Source: RPQJ01 sp963823535 (GTDB taxonomy: Bacteria; Pseudomonadota; Gammaproteobacteria; Steroidobacterales; Steroidobacteraceae). Taken from it: a stretch of DNA of 64,000 nt. A model generated the notes under the pieces. It did not search any database. It saw only the letters and a program-made list of their open reading frames with translations, and was not told where the DNA came from. Each line of letters opens with the position of its first letter. The first letter of the stretch is position 1. Shown here piece after piece: positions 1-9,719 of the stretch. Both the position numbers and the translations under genes were made by a program. The DNA lies in the NCBI GenBank assembly GCA_963823535.1, contig CAWGLZ010000001.1:620001-684000 (forward strand), in the 5' to 3' direction.

Positions 1-1
1 G

Positions 2-1006
2 CGGCCCGACGGTTCCTACGTCGCGATGCGCCTCGGCAACTGGATGGCCTCCGCGGGATTCCTCGACCGATGGTGGGGACCGGGCTGGCAGGGGAGCCTG
101 ATCCTGTCGAGCAATGCGCGCCCCTTGCCGGCCGTCGCCATCGATCGGCTCGAATCAACGCCGTTCGACGTGCCTGTCCTGCGCTGGCTGGGGCCGTGGC
201 GCCTGAGCACCTTCATGGGCCAGTTCGAGAGCGACCGCGACTACAGCAATGCGCTTCTGTTCGGCCTGCGTGCCGAGATCCGTCCGCATCCAACACTGCA
301 GATCGCGGTGAGCCGGACGGCCCAGTGGTGCGGCGACGGCCGGCCCTGCGGACTCGACACGTTCTGGGACCTGCTCACCGGTAACGACAATGATCAGCCG
401 CTGAGCGAGCAGCCCGGGAACCAGCTGGCGGGATTCGATGTGCGCTGGTCGTGGCCGGGCGGTCGGGTGCCCCTTGCCCTGTACGCCCAGGGCATCGGCG
501 AGGACGAGGCGGGGGGCATGCCGTCGAAATACCTCGGGCTGTTCGGCGTAGAGGTGTGGGGCGCGCTGGGTGATGCTTCGTGGCGGGCGCACGTCGAGTA
601 CGCTGATACCGCCTGCGATTTCCTCAGTTCAGAGCCCGAATTCGGCTGTGCCTATACGAACTCCATCTACACGTCGGGATACCGGTATCGCGGGGTCGTC
701 CTCGGTCACTCGATGGACGCCGACGGAGAAGCCATCGGGGGCGGCGCGCTCCTGATCGACACGCATGGCCATCGTTGGGAAGTCCTGGCTCGCAACGTCA
801 AGCTGAACCGTGCGGGGATTGCCCCGCAGCACTCCCTGGTGGACAGCGCCGCCCGGGTCACGGACGTGGCAGTGACCCACGAGCGGGTCTACTCATGGGG
901 TAACATTGCACTTTCATTGGGATACGCTGACGTCGAGGCGACCGGAACCGTGGCCGTCGAGGACGGGCTGCGGGGTTTCGTGACCTGGCGCCGCGGGTAT
1001 CTTTGA
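2..1006 (+). CDS. Wzi-like capsule assembly outer-membrane protein (5' truncated)
   Basis: The reading frame is open from the left edge, so the N-terminus is missing and about 334 residues remain. The sequence has the character of the capsule-assembly Wzi family: a W-rich segment (FLDRWWGPGW) near the visible start, then alternating amphipathic strands rich in aromatic and glycine residues, as in an outer-membrane beta barrel. Wzi proteins help anchor or assemble capsular polysaccharide at the outer membrane. The stop lies 6 nt before the next gene, a large polysaccharide export protein, so the two are probably in one operon. The family call rests on overall pattern; the function in this strain is inferred. 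Confidence 0.7.
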   Translation, partial: RPDGSYVAMRLGNWMASAGFLDRWWGPGWQGSLILSSNARPLPAVAIDRLESTPFDVPVLRWLGPWRLSTFMGQFESDRDYSNALLFGLRAEIRPHPTLQIAVSRTAQWCGDGRPCGLDTFWDLLTGNDNDQPLSEQPGNQLAGFDVRWSWPGGRVPLALYAQGIGEDEAGGMPSKYLGLFGVEVWGALGDASWRAHVEYADTACDFLSSEPEFGCAYTNSIYTSGYRYRGVVLGHSMDADGEAIGGGALLIDTHGHRWEVLARNVKLNRAGIAPQHSLVDSAARVTDVAVTHERVYSWGNIALSLGYADVEATGTVAVEDGLRGFVTWRRGYL

Positions 1007-1012
1007 GCTTCC

Positions 1013-3970
1013 ATGACCAGGTGTGAAATGCGGATGGGAGAGCGCTTGGAAGGAATCCGGAACCGGTCAGCGTTGCGCCTCGTACTTGCCATGCTCGTGC
1101 TGGCGCTGGGGCTCGGGCTCGGCCAGCGGGCGTCGTCCCAGGCGCCGAGCGCGGAGCAGGCCGAGATGTTCCGCAACCTCTCGCCCGAACAGCAGCGCAC
1201 CGTCCTCGAGGCGATGACCTCGGGCGGCAGCCAGACGGGCACGACCCGTACGGACCAGCGCTTCGAGGCGCCGTCGACGATCCTGCCCAGGAAAGTGGGG
1301 GATGAACGCGAGCGCAACCTGAGCCCGGACGGCGAACCCCGCCTCGGTGCCGGCGACACCTTGATCATCGAGTTCGAACTCGTGCAGTTCGAGGGTCAGG
1401 AACGGATCCTCACCGAGCGACCCCGCCCGGTGCAGACCGTCGTGCAGGAGCCCGGCACCGCACGGGTCGCCGGAGACCGTACCCAGTCGGGCATCGTCAC
1501 GACGCGCGATCCTCTGGCCGCTCCAACTCCGGAGCCGACCGACCGCAAGCAGGTCGAGCGGACCAAGTCCGAGGAAGGGCGTCTAAAGCGCTACATGGAG
1601 ACGGTGCGGCGGGCCAACCCGTACCAGCTCGATCGAACCGGCGCCATCGACCTCCCCGGCCTGGGCCCGGTGCCGCTCGCCGGGTTGACCGTCCTTCAGG
1701 CGACACAGAGACTGGCCATCGAGCAGGAGCTCAGCGGCTTTCGGATCCGGCTGATATTGCTGCCGCTCGAGCCCACGGATGCGGCAGCCCTGAAGCCTTT
1801 CGGATACGACCTGTTCGCGGGCAGTCCCACCACGTTTGCACCCGTGTCCGACGTCCCGGTGCCTTCCGAGTACGTCGTGGGACCTGGAGATCGATTCGAC
1901 GTCCAGCTGGTCGGCAACAGCAAGGGCAAGTACTCGCTGGTCGTCAATCGTGACGGCAGGGTCATGTTCCCGGAACTGGGTCCGATCGCCGTCAGTGGCT
2001 TGCGCATCGACGAAGCACGAGATCGCATCGAGAAGCGTGTCGCCGAGCAGATGATCGGGACGGAGGCAACCGTCACGATGGGAGAATTGCGCTCGATCCG
2101 GGTCTTCGTGCTGGGCGAGGCGGAGCGGCCGGGTTCCTATACGGTCAGCGGGCTAGCGACGGTCACGAACGCGCTTTTCGTGAGCGGCGGGGTCAAGACT
2201 ATCGGGTCCCTGCGCAACGTCCAGCTCAAGCGAAGCGGACGCATCGTTTCCCGTCTCGACCTGTATGACCTGCTGCTGAATGGCGACACGTCGAAGGACG
2301 CGCGACTGCTCCCGGGTGACGTGATCTTCATTCCGCCGGTGGCCACGACGGTCGGCATCACGGGAGAGGTCCGGCGTCCCGCCATCTACGAACTCAAGGG
2401 CGAGACGAGTGCCGCGGACCTGCTGTACCTGGGCGGCGGGCTGACGCCGGAAGCCGACCCGCGGCTCGCCACGCTGGAGCGCATCGACGAGCGGCGGCAG
2501 CGCGTGGTCGTCAACGTCGACCTGATGGATCCCCAGGCACGCGGCACCCGGCTTCGCACGGGAGATACGTTGCGTGTACCGACCGTCCGACCGACCTACT
2601 CGAACGCGGTACGGATCGACGGGCACCTGTTGCGCCCGGGATCCGTGCAGTATCGTAGTGGATTGCGCCTGACGGACGTCATCCCCTCCGTCGACGACCT
2701 GAAGCCGAACGCCGACCTGCATTACGTACTCATCCGTCGGGAGGAACCGGGGACCCGGCGGGTGCGCGTGCTCTCGGCCGACCTGGGCGAGGCCTGGCGG
2801 GCCCCACGATCTGAGGCGGACCCGTTGCTCGCGTCACGCGACCAGGTCTACGTCTTCGACCGTGCCACGGGTCGAAGGGCAATCCTGGACCCGATCCTGG
2901 GCGAACTGAAACTGCAGGCCGTGAGCACCGAGCCGTCGCAGATCGTGCGCGTCTCCGGTCGGGTACGGGTACCGGGGGAGTACCCGCTCGAACCCGGGAT
3001 GACCGTCAGTGACCTGATCCGTGCCGGCGGGGGACTTGCGGAGGAGGCCTACGGAGGCGAGGCGGACCTGGCGCGTTACGAAGTGAGGGACGGCGAGTCG
3101 CGCAAGACGGACGTCTTCAAGGTTGACTTGCGCCGCGCATTGTCCCGCGAGCCGGCGGCCGATCTTTCGCTCGCGCCTTTCGATTTCCTGGTCGTCAAGG
3201 AGATCTCCGAGTGGTCCAGCCAGGAGACCGTCTACCTCGACGGTGAAGTTCGCTTCCCGGGCGAGTATCCAATCGAACGTGGCGAGACGCTGCGGTCGGT
3301 TATTGCAAGAGCGGGCGGACTGACGGCCCTGGCCTTCCCGCAGGGCAGCGTCTTTACGCGTGAAACGCTCAAGGAGCGTGAAAAGCGTCAAATGGAAGTG
3401 CTCGCAGATCGATTGAAGCAGGATCTGGGCACGCTGGCCCTGCAGGGAGCACAGGCCAGCGGGAGCGGGGCGCAGCAGGCTTCCGAGACGCTGGCGATCG
3501 GACAGTCCCTGCTGGCCGACCTCAGGGACACCGAGCCGGTCGGTCGTCTCGTCATCGACCTCGACAGGATCCTGGCGGCCGAGCCAGGCTCGCCGGGCGA
3601 CGTGATCCTGAAGGACGGCGATGCCCTGCGGGTGCCGAAGACGGCGCAGGAAGTCACTGTGATCGGCGAGGTCCAGAACTCGACGTCGCATCTGTACGAT
3701 CCGGCCGTCGACCGGGAAGGGTATATCAGCCTGAGCGGTGGCACGACCCAGAAGGCGGACGACAAGCGCATCTACGTCGTCCGTGCGAATGGCAGCGTGG
3801 AGGCCGGGAGTGGGAGCCGCTGGAGACGCAGTTCAGGTTCGATCCAGCCGGGTGACACGATCGTGGTGCCGCTGGATGCCGAGCGGATGAGACCACTGCC
3901 CATGTGGACGTCGATCACGACGATTCTTTACAACATCGCAGTCGCGGTGGCGGCTGTGAATTCGTTCTGA
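1013..3970 (+). CDS. SLBB-domain polysaccharide export protein (Wza-like, long form)
   Basis: This 985-residue protein probably forms the periplasmic/outer-membrane export channel for the polysaccharide made by region 1. A hydrophobic signal segment lies at about residues 19-43. Two Poly_export-type segments follow (around residues 115-250 and 285-350, the second with YVVGPGDRFDV). At least six SLBB-like units come after, each with a V-x-G-x-V-x-x-P-G-x-Y type core (for example at roughly residues 365, 450, 535, 645, 745 and 885). Typical Wza proteins are near 380 residues with fewer SLBB units, so this is an expanded form. There is no lipobox. ATGs at 1028 and 1034 are alternative starts with an equally plausible signal peptide. 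The chain-length gene follows 28 nt downstream. Confidence 0.87.
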   Translation: MTRCEMRMGERLEGIRNRSALRLVLAMLVLALGLGLGQRASSQAPSAEQAEMFRNLSPEQQRTVLEAMTSGGSQTGTTRTDQRFEAPSTILPRKVGDERERNLSPDGEPRLGAGDTLIIEFELVQFEGQERILTERPRPVQTVVQEPGTARVAGDRTQSGIVTTRDPLAAPTPEPTDRKQVERTKSEEGRLKRYMETVRRANPYQLDRTGAIDLPGLGPVPLAGLTVLQATQRLAIEQELSGFRIRLILLPLEPTDAAALKPFGYDLFAGSPTTFAPVSDVPVPSEYVVGPGDRFDVQLVGNSKGKYSLVVNRDGRVMFPELGPIAVSGLRIDEARDRIEKRVAEQMIGTEATVTMGELRSIRVFVLGEAERPGSYTVSGLATVTNALFVSGGVKTIGSLRNVQLKRSGRIVSRLDLYDLLLNGDTSKDARLLPGDVIFIPPVATTVGITGEVRRPAIYELKGETSAADLLYLGGGLTPEADPRLATLERIDERRQRVVVNVDLMDPQARGTRLRTGDTLRVPTVRPTYSNAVRIDGHLLRPGSVQYRSGLRLTDVIPSVDDLKPNADLHYVLIRREEPGTRRVRVLSADLGEAWRAPRSEADPLLASRDQVYVFDRATGRRAILDPILGELKLQAVSTEPSQIVRVSGRVRVPGEYPLEPGMTVSDLIRAGGGLAEEAYGGEADLARYEVRDGESRKTDVFKVDLRRALSREPAADLSLAPFDFLVVKEISEWSSQETVYLDGEVRFPGEYPIERGETLRSVIARAGGLTALAFPQGSVFTRETLKEREKRQMEVLADRLKQDLGTLALQGAQASGSGAQQASETLAIGQSLLADLRDTEPVGRLVIDLDRILAAEPGSPGDVILKDGDALRVPKTAQEVTVIGEVQNSTSHLYDPAVDREGYISLSGGTTQKADDKRIYVVRANGSVEAGSGSRWRRSSGSIQPGDTIVVPLDAERMRPLPMWTSITTILYNIAVAVAAVNSF

Positions 3971-3998
3971 TCCCAGCCGTCACTTCGAAGAGAGACCC

Positions 3999-4961
3999 AT
4001 GACCCAGCAAGGTCGTCCGGAGGACAAGTCGGGTGCGTTCGATGCATCTTCTGCGGATCGCCCCATCCTCGTGCTGAGGCCGGAAGATCTGGGTGGCCCA
4101 GCGACGACACTGGATCTCGGCCGGCTGTGGGACGTCATCTGGCGCCGCCGACGTTTCGTCCTCGCGATGACGCTTGTTTCTTTTTCGATCGCACTGGCTT
4201 ACGTGATGCTCGCCACGCCCTGGTATCGGGCGGAAGTCCTGATGATTCCGGTGTCTCAGCGCGAGGGCGGCGGGCTGGGCGGACAACTGGGTCAACTCGG
4301 TGGCCTGGCCGGGATTGCGGGGCTGGCCGGCATCAAGCTCGGATCCGACACCAGCGTGACCCCGGTCGCCGTTCTCAAGTCCCGCGAACTCGCTCGCGAG
4401 TTCATCGAGAAGAACCAGTTGTTACCGTCGCTGCTCTCTAGCGGGTGGGGCCTGGGTCGATTGGGATGGCTGCGGTCTGCGGACGAACCTCTGGACATGC
4501 GAGAAGGAGTCGAAATTTTCTCGACCAAGGTCACGAAGATCGTGGAGGACAACAAGAAAGGCCTGGTGACTCTAGCGGTCGAGTGGACGGATCCGAATCT
4601 GGCGGCCGAGTGGGCGAACCTCATGGCTGCGCAGGCGAACGAGAAGCTGCGTCAACGCGCGATGACGGAGGCCACGAGTAACATCGATTATCTGCGAGGC
4701 AGGCTGGCCGGCGAGCATGTCGTCAGCATTCAGCAGGCGCTGGGGCGCTTGATCGAGAGTGAGATGCAGAACCTGATGTTGGCCCAGGGCCGCCAGGAGT
4801 ACGCATTCCAGGTGATCGACAGGGCTGAGGTGCCGAGGAAGAGTGCGCGGCCCGCCCGGCTCAAGATCCTGGCTCTCAGCGTATTGCTGGGCCTCGCCTT
4901 CTCGACGCTTCTGGTGCTGTCTCGGGAGGCGCTGCGGCAGCGGAAGGACGGGTACGCCTGA
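3999..4961 (+). CDS. Polysaccharide chain-length determinant (Wzz family)
   Basis: A 320-residue inner-membrane polysaccharide co-polymerase. The topology is typical: a cytosolic N-terminus, a first membrane segment at about residues 52-72 after an R-R-R-R stop, a long periplasmic coiled region, and a second membrane segment near residues 288-308 followed by a basic tail. A glycine-rich stretch (GGGLGGQLGQLGGLAG) sits where Wzz proteins often have a flexible loop. It has no C-terminal kinase domain, and no separate tyrosine kinase is seen in region 1, so length control here would not use a BY-kinase encoded in this locus. A purine-rich ribosome site (GAAGAGAG) precedes the ATG. It lies directly after the export channel gene, its functional partner. 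Confidence 0.87.
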   Translation: MTQQGRPEDKSGAFDASSADRPILVLRPEDLGGPATTLDLGRLWDVIWRRRRFVLAMTLVSFSIALAYVMLATPWYRAEVLMIPVSQREGGGLGGQLGQLGGLAGIAGLAGIKLGSDTSVTPVAVLKSRELAREFIEKNQLLPSLLSSGWGLGRLGWLRSADEPLDMREGVEIFSTKVTKIVEDNKKGLVTLAVEWTDPNLAAEWANLMAAQANEKLRQRAMTEATSNIDYLRGRLAGEHVVSIQQALGRLIESEMQNLMLAQGRQEYAFQVIDRAEVPRKSARPARLKILALSVLLGLAFSTLLVLSREALRQRKDGYA

Positions 4962-5033
4962 CATCGATCGTCCATCGCCCGTCGTCGGCGTTCATCCGGT
5001 TCAGACCGGCAACAATGCTCCTGGACCCCCGAA

Positions 5034-6020
5034 ATGCGCGTTCTGTGGACCCACAATTTCCCGCCCGACGTTCCGAGTGCCGGGAACTTCATGCACACAT
5101 TCGCGCATGGACTCCGTTCCCTCGGAGTCACCGTCGACCTGCATTATCTGGGACGCCTCGGGAATCCGCTGGACCTTGCGAGGGCCGCCTGGCAGCTTCG
5201 GGGTGCCGCTTCGGGACATGACATCGTGCATGCCCAGTTCGGATCGGCCTGTGGCCTGGTCACGGCTGCGGCGAATCGACCAACGGTCCTGTCGCTGAGG
5301 GGATCGGACTGGCACAGGTACCGGGGCCCAGCCCCGGCGGAGGCGCGCCATGCAAGAATGGCCACCGCGCTTTCAAGGTCGGTGCTGTCGCGATACTCGG
5401 CGATCGTCACGATGTCCGGGCGAATGACCGCCGAAGTACGGGCAACTCGTCCCGGGTTGTCCGTCCGTACGATTCCGGACCCGATTGATGTCGACCTGTT
5501 CGCGCCGCGTGATCGCGCCGAGTGCAGGAAGCGGATGTTCCAGGCCAATGCACACGAACCGTGGGTACTGTTCACCTCGCTCTCCAGATCCAATCCTGTC
5601 AAGCGGCCCGAACTCGCCGTCGCGGCCGTGCAGCGCGCGCGCCAGCGATTGCCCGGACTCGAACTGAAGGTCGCAAGTGGCATCGCGCACTCGCAGATGC
5701 CGTACTTTGTTTCCGCGTGCGACGTCGTACTCTGCACGTCGACGCACGAAGGATGGCCGAATTCGGTCAAGGAAGGCCTGGCCTGCGGTCTGCCATTCGT
5801 GTCGACGGACGTCAGCGACCTGCGACAGGTCGCGGAGCGACATGAGTCCTGCCGAATCGTGTCCGAGGATCCCGACGACATCGCCGAAGGCATCCTGCAC
5901 GCGGTGCGCTCCTCGCGGGAGCAGGCGCTGCGGGCGGAGGCGACATCGATGAGTGTCGAGGCATCGAGTCGCAGGATGCTGGAGCTGTACCAATCCCTGC
6001 TGCAGGCGCGCCGCAATTGA
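5034..6020 (+). CDS. Glycosyltransferase, family 4-like
   Basis: A 328-residue GT-B fold glycosyltransferase. The N-terminal half starts with a beta strand and nucleotide-binding-like loop (WTHNFPPDVPSAGNF). The C-terminal half has the GT4 donor-site signature: an S-x-S-x-x-N-P-V-K-R-P-E segment, the STHEGWPNSVKEGLACGLPFV acidic motif with E-x7-E spacing, and VSTDVSDL. GT4 enzymes are retaining and transfer a sugar from a nucleotide donor to the growing lipid-linked repeat unit on the cytosolic face. Donor and acceptor cannot be read from sequence. It sits 72 nt after the chain-length gene and ahead of a flippase. Confidence 0.82.
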   Translation: MRVLWTHNFPPDVPSAGNFMHTFAHGLRSLGVTVDLHYLGRLGNPLDLARAAWQLRGAASGHDIVHAQFGSACGLVTAAANRPTVLSLRGSDWHRYRGPAPAEARHARMATALSRSVLSRYSAIVTMSGRMTAEVRATRPGLSVRTIPDPIDVDLFAPRDRAECRKRMFQANAHEPWVLFTSLSRSNPVKRPELAVAAVQRARQRLPGLELKVASGIAHSQMPYFVSACDVVLCTSTHEGWPNSVKEGLACGLPFVSTDVSDLRQVAERHESCRIVSEDPDDIAEGILHAVRSSREQALRAEATSMSVEASSRRMLELYQSLLQARRN

Positions 6021-6132
6021 AGGCCACGACACCGAGTCATGGGGGTGACCCCTGGCCCCGTGATGCTGCCGCTGATTTGGGCGTCTCACGAGCAGAGCTG
6101 GCGGGGTTGCCCATGATGGGCGCCGGTGAACC

Positions 6133-7392
6133 GTGATCAGGACGCGGAGCATATTGCAGACGATCGCAATACAGGGACTGGGTGCGATTGCGACGATGCT
6201 CGTGACGATCGTCGTCGCGCGCCGGGTGGGAGCATCGGGCCAGGGATTTTGGGCGCATTTCCGCTCGATCCTGGATTTCACGGCCGTCGTCGCCGCCTAT
6301 GGCTTCCCGATGGCGTTTCCCTTCCTGGCGAACGTCAAGAAGGTTCCTGCGCGAGGTCTCTTTCGGTTCACCATCGGATACGGCGCAGTTGCGGCGCCTT
6401 TGCTTGCCGGAGTTCTGTTCGTCGCCTGGAGTTCAGGGTTCATCCAGCTCGCATCGTCGACGCCCGGTACGGAGATCGCGTTTCTTGCAACCACAGCGGC
6501 GGCGATGACGACCTATGCCATGCTCCGAGGTCTGGTGCTCGCAACCGGGTCCACCAGCAGCTTCAATCTGGTGACCGCGGCCGCGCCGGTGAGCTTGCTG
6601 TTGCTGGTAACTGTCTTGCCTATTCCGCAGACATCGACGCTCATGTGGATTTCCGCTGGCGGTGCCGGTCTTGCCCTCATCATCACGCTCGCGTTCTGGT
6701 GGCATTCCAGGCCGGAGGCGGCCGCCGTAGAACCTCGACCCGTGCCCCTGCGCGATCTTGCGGTATTTGGAGGCTGGAACTTTCTGGTGTCCGTGTCTGC
6801 TGCCGCTGTCCCAATGATGACCATCCAGTGGCTCCGCGCCGATGGGGTCTCGTCGGCGCAGATTGGTTGCTTTAGCGTGGCGGTACTGGTCCAGGGCGCG
6901 TTGCTGATGCCCGCGAACATGGCGGGCCCCCTGGTCTACAACTCATGGAGCCAGGAAGGCAGCCGGGACCGGGTCATGAAGGGATACTCGACTCTGCTGC
7001 GGCATGGGCTCGTCGTCTCGGCGGCCGGTGCGGTGTGCTGCGCTCTGGTTTTGCCGGGTTTGCTGCCGGTAGTGGTGGGCGAAGAGTTCGACGATGCAGT
7101 GGTTCCGGCGTTCTGGCTGCTCGCAGCCGTACCGCTTTGCTACTGGACCCGCCTGATTGCCAATGTGCTGCTGGCGGCCGGGCACGCCAGGGCCTATGCG
7201 TCCTCGGCTGCGCTGCGACTGGCAAGCATCGCGTTGGTGCTTTGGCTTGGCAAATCGCTGACAATTGCAGATGCGGCCGCGGCCTGGCTGCTTGCGGAGG
7301 TCGTCACGCTGGTCTTCCAGATCTCGCGACAGCGCCGGTTGGCGGGATGGTCAACGCGGCAGATCCTGGGAATCGGCGACTCGGGAAACTAG
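6133..7392 (+). CDS. Polysaccharide flippase (Wzx-like, MOP superfamily)
   Basis: A 419-residue integral membrane protein with about twelve hydrophobic segments along its length. The N-terminus (TIAIQGLGAIATMLVTIVVARRVGASGQGFWA) matches the first helices of lipopolysaccharide/oligosaccharide flippases of the polysaccharide-biosynthesis protein family. It probably moves undecaprenyl-linked repeat units across the inner membrane. The start is a GTG chosen because the hydrophobic first helix follows at once; there is no good ATG nearby. The next gene begins 2 nt after its stop, so the two are translationally linked. It is one of two flippase genes in region 1; the other is at 24912. Confidence 0.8.
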   Translation: MIRTRSILQTIAIQGLGAIATMLVTIVVARRVGASGQGFWAHFRSILDFTAVVAAYGFPMAFPFLANVKKVPARGLFRFTIGYGAVAAPLLAGVLFVAWSSGFIQLASSTPGTEIAFLATTAAAMTTYAMLRGLVLATGSTSSFNLVTAAAPVSLLLLVTVLPIPQTSTLMWISAGGAGLALIITLAFWWHSRPEAAAVEPRPVPLRDLAVFGGWNFLVSVSAAAVPMMTIQWLRADGVSSAQIGCFSVAVLVQGALLMPANMAGPLVYNSWSQEGSRDRVMKGYSTLLRHGLVVSAAGAVCCALVLPGLLPVVVGEEFDDAVVPAFWLLAAVPLCYWTRLIANVLLAAGHARAYASSAALRLASIALVLWLGKSLTIADAAAAWLLAEVVTLVFQISRQRRLAGWSTRQILGIGDSGN

Positions 7393-7394
7393 CC

Positions 7395-8021
7395 ATGCTG
7401 TTGTCGAACATTGGCCGTGCGCTGGCAACCGGTGGGTACTATCTTCTGGGTAATGCGCGCGCGTCATGGCTTGGAGTCGGTCTCGGTCGTGGTGCGCGCG
7501 TCAGTCCACGTGCCGACATCCGTCGAGTCGCGTGGATCGGCGCAGCCGCCATCGCATCGGAGGTGCGCATCGGTCCGGGCACGTACATTGGATCCGGGTC
7601 CGTAGATTCCGGCGTCATCGGCGCTTATTGTTCGATTGGGCACGACGTCCAGGTGGGGCCGACCGAGCACGACATGTCTGCTTGGACGATGTCGCCATTT
7701 CTGCTGCGTGACGCCGGACTGGTCGACAAGCAGACCGCTCGAGTGGTGCGCGCACCGCGCATCGGCAATGACGTGTGGATCGGTTCCGGTTCGGTCATCC
7801 TGCGTGGTGCTGTGATCGGGGACGGCGCTGTCATCGGTGCCGGATCGGTCGTGACGGGCCTAGTGCCTCCTTACGAGGTTTGGGCAGGCGTTCCCGCCCG
7901 CCGCATCCGGGCGCGGTTTCGAGATGCTGGGGAGCGTGATGCGGCGCGTTTTCGCCTCAATCAGGAGCTTCGGACACAGGGGATCAACCCCGATGACTGG
8001 TCCCAGGCGGGGCACACCTGA
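7395..8021 (+). CDS. Left-handed beta-helix acyltransferase (Vat/MaxO-type)
   Basis: A 208-residue protein built of hexapeptide repeats ([LIV]-G-x4), visible from about residue 38 to residue 165, for example IGPGTYIGSGSV and IGNDVWIGSGSVILRGAVIGDGAVIGAGSVV. The turn residues and the motif VPPYEVWAGVPARRI near the C-terminus are typical of CoA-dependent O- or N-acetyltransferases. A long upstream extension of the same frame overlaps the flippase and is not used; the ATG lies 2 nt after the flippase stop. It probably acetylates a sugar of the repeat unit or a nucleotide-sugar precursor. The actual acceptor is unknown. Confidence 0.82.
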   Translation: MLLSNIGRALATGGYYLLGNARASWLGVGLGRGARVSPRADIRRVAWIGAAAIASEVRIGPGTYIGSGSVDSGVIGAYCSIGHDVQVGPTEHDMSAWTMSPFLLRDAGLVDKQTARVVRAPRIGNDVWIGSGSVILRGAVIGDGAVIGAGSVVTGLVPPYEVWAGVPARRIRARFRDAGERDAARFRLNQELRTQGINPDDWSQAGHT

Positions 8022-8038
8022 GTGACTAGCCGGGCATC

Positions 8039-9499
8039 ATGGCATCCATGAACTCTGCGGCGCTGCATCTTTCACTGCCTGCCTTGATTCTCGCCCTGTT
8101 TGCGCTGGCCGGCGCGTGCTTGGCTGGCTTGCTCGGTGCCGAGCTACTGGAGTTCACCTTTGCCTTCGCAGTGCTGGCGCTCATCCCATTCGCGGCGAGG
8201 GCAGGTCGCGGGAAGCCGGACCCCTTCCGTCCGTTCATTGGCCTGCTCGCTCTGCTCTATCTCTATTCGGTGTCCACGCTGCTTTTCGTCGAAGCCGCGG
8301 GCGCCACCTACTACGGTGAGCCAGTTGTCGCCGTTGATCTCTCGACGTACCGGACCGCGTGCCTGCTGGCGGCGGCAGGCATATCGCTCGGGGCACTCAT
8401 TGGGCAGTCGGGAAGAGTGCCGATGACTCGACTGTCATCTGCGACTGCTGCCGCAGAGCACACCGCGCTAATCTGGCTGGCAGCGGGGCTGGCTGCCCTC
8501 GCATTCCCGCTCATTGCCGGGAAGTTTGCGCCATGGCTGGCGACCTCTTACGGTGAGGTGGCCTTGTCCCTGCGCGTCGAGCGGCTGGCGGAGCACTCCG
8601 CAGGCATCAAGGAGACGCTGCTCGAGACTCTGCCCATCACGATCGTGCTGTGCGGATGTACCGCGCTGATGTTCGACAGTCGGCAGGCAGGGATAATGAG
8701 GCTCGTGGCGGCCACGATATTCGGTCTTTACTGCGTTTCGACGTTGCTCTCCGGCTGGCGGGGCCAACTGATGTCGGCCGCACTAATTTCCGGAATCTAT
8801 TTTCACTACAAGGTGCGGCCGATTCGCTGGTACCAGATGATCATCGCGGCGCTGATCGTCTACGTCCTGATCAATGTCATTTCGGTCGTTCGCGCGACGT
8901 CGGCTCCGATGGAGATGATCGCATTGCTCATCGATGCCGTGTCGGACCGGGGTTTCGGGTTTCTGGCGCTGTCTCAGTCGGGAGAACTGGCCACCAGCAC
9001 GAACCTGCTGCGCCTGATATCGGGGATCCGTCTCGGGGAGTCCGAGTTCGGCCTTGGGTCGGTCACGCTGGGCCAACTGGCGGCCTTCCTGCCGCGACCG
9101 TTGATGCCCAGCCGGCCGCCCATCGCGAGCGAACTGTTCGTGATGACATTCTATCCGGGCGTCCTCGAATCGGGCGGCGGGTATGGCTTCTTCATGGTGC
9201 AAGACGGGTACTGGGACTTCGGCCTGCCGGGAGTCTTCTTCTATTGCCTGGCGTTCGGACTTGCGGTGGAGACGCTGTACAGGCATCTCAGGGTCCGCAT
9301 GCGGTCGGACGTGGTGATCTTTCTCTATGCGATCCTTTATTCGCAACTCGTCCTCTCCGTCGTACGTAACGGAATATTTGCATCGCTCAAGGCGGCGCTC
9401 ATCGCAATCATTCCAATCGGCGTGATGGTCGTGATGAGCCATCTGATCGTCGCGTCCGCGCGGAGCATCCCGGCCCGTGCCGGGAACACACCCGCCTGA
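8039..9499 (+). CDS. Polymerase-like multi-spanning membrane protein (Wzy candidate)
   Basis: This 486-residue protein has about twelve hydrophobic segments and a large hydrophilic central loop (around residues 300-390) holding the sequence IASELFVMTFYPGV. Such topology with a long periplasmic loop is typical of O-antigen/oligosaccharide repeat-unit polymerases, which vary greatly in sequence. Its place between an acyltransferase and a glycosyltransferase, in a locus with Wzx and Wzz but no other polymerase candidate, supports a Wzy role. No catalytic residue can be named. An ATG at 8048 is an alternative start. Confidence 0.66.
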   Translation: MASMNSAALHLSLPALILALFALAGACLAGLLGAELLEFTFAFAVLALIPFAARAGRGKPDPFRPFIGLLALLYLYSVSTLLFVEAAGATYYGEPVVAVDLSTYRTACLLAAAGISLGALIGQSGRVPMTRLSSATAAAEHTALIWLAAGLAALAFPLIAGKFAPWLATSYGEVALSLRVERLAEHSAGIKETLLETLPITIVLCGCTALMFDSRQAGIMRLVAATIFGLYCVSTLLSGWRGQLMSAALISGIYFHYKVRPIRWYQMIIAALIVYVLINVISVVRATSAPMEMIALLIDAVSDRGFGFLALSQSGELATSTNLLRLISGIRLGESEFGLGSVTLGQLAAFLPRPLMPSRPPIASELFVMTFYPGVLESGGGYGFFMVQDGYWDFGLPGVFFYCLAFGLAVETLYRHLRVRMRSDVVIFLYAILYSQLVLSVVRNGIFASLKAALIAIIPIGVMVVMSHLIVASARSIPARAGNTPA

Positions 9500-9719
9500 C
9501 CCGTGCCATCGTCGGTCGATGGCCTTCACCTGGCCTGTCGCGTCGGCGCCAGCAGGCCAATCGGGTATGATATCGTCATCTACAGAGCCTCTCGCGCGCC
9601 GGCGAGCCTGATCGTTCAGGAGTGCCAGCGCGGCGAAGGCTCTTTTTGCAGCCTCGACGGCAATCGCGGGCGTCGGCACCGGGCGAGTCGATCGTGGACA
9701 GGGGTCTGTCAGTAGGCGT

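Noticed and set aside
9503..9715. 70-codon frame in the gap before the glycosyltransferase at 9720
   Set aside because: No ribosome site, no motif, and composition typical of chance frames in GC-rich DNA.
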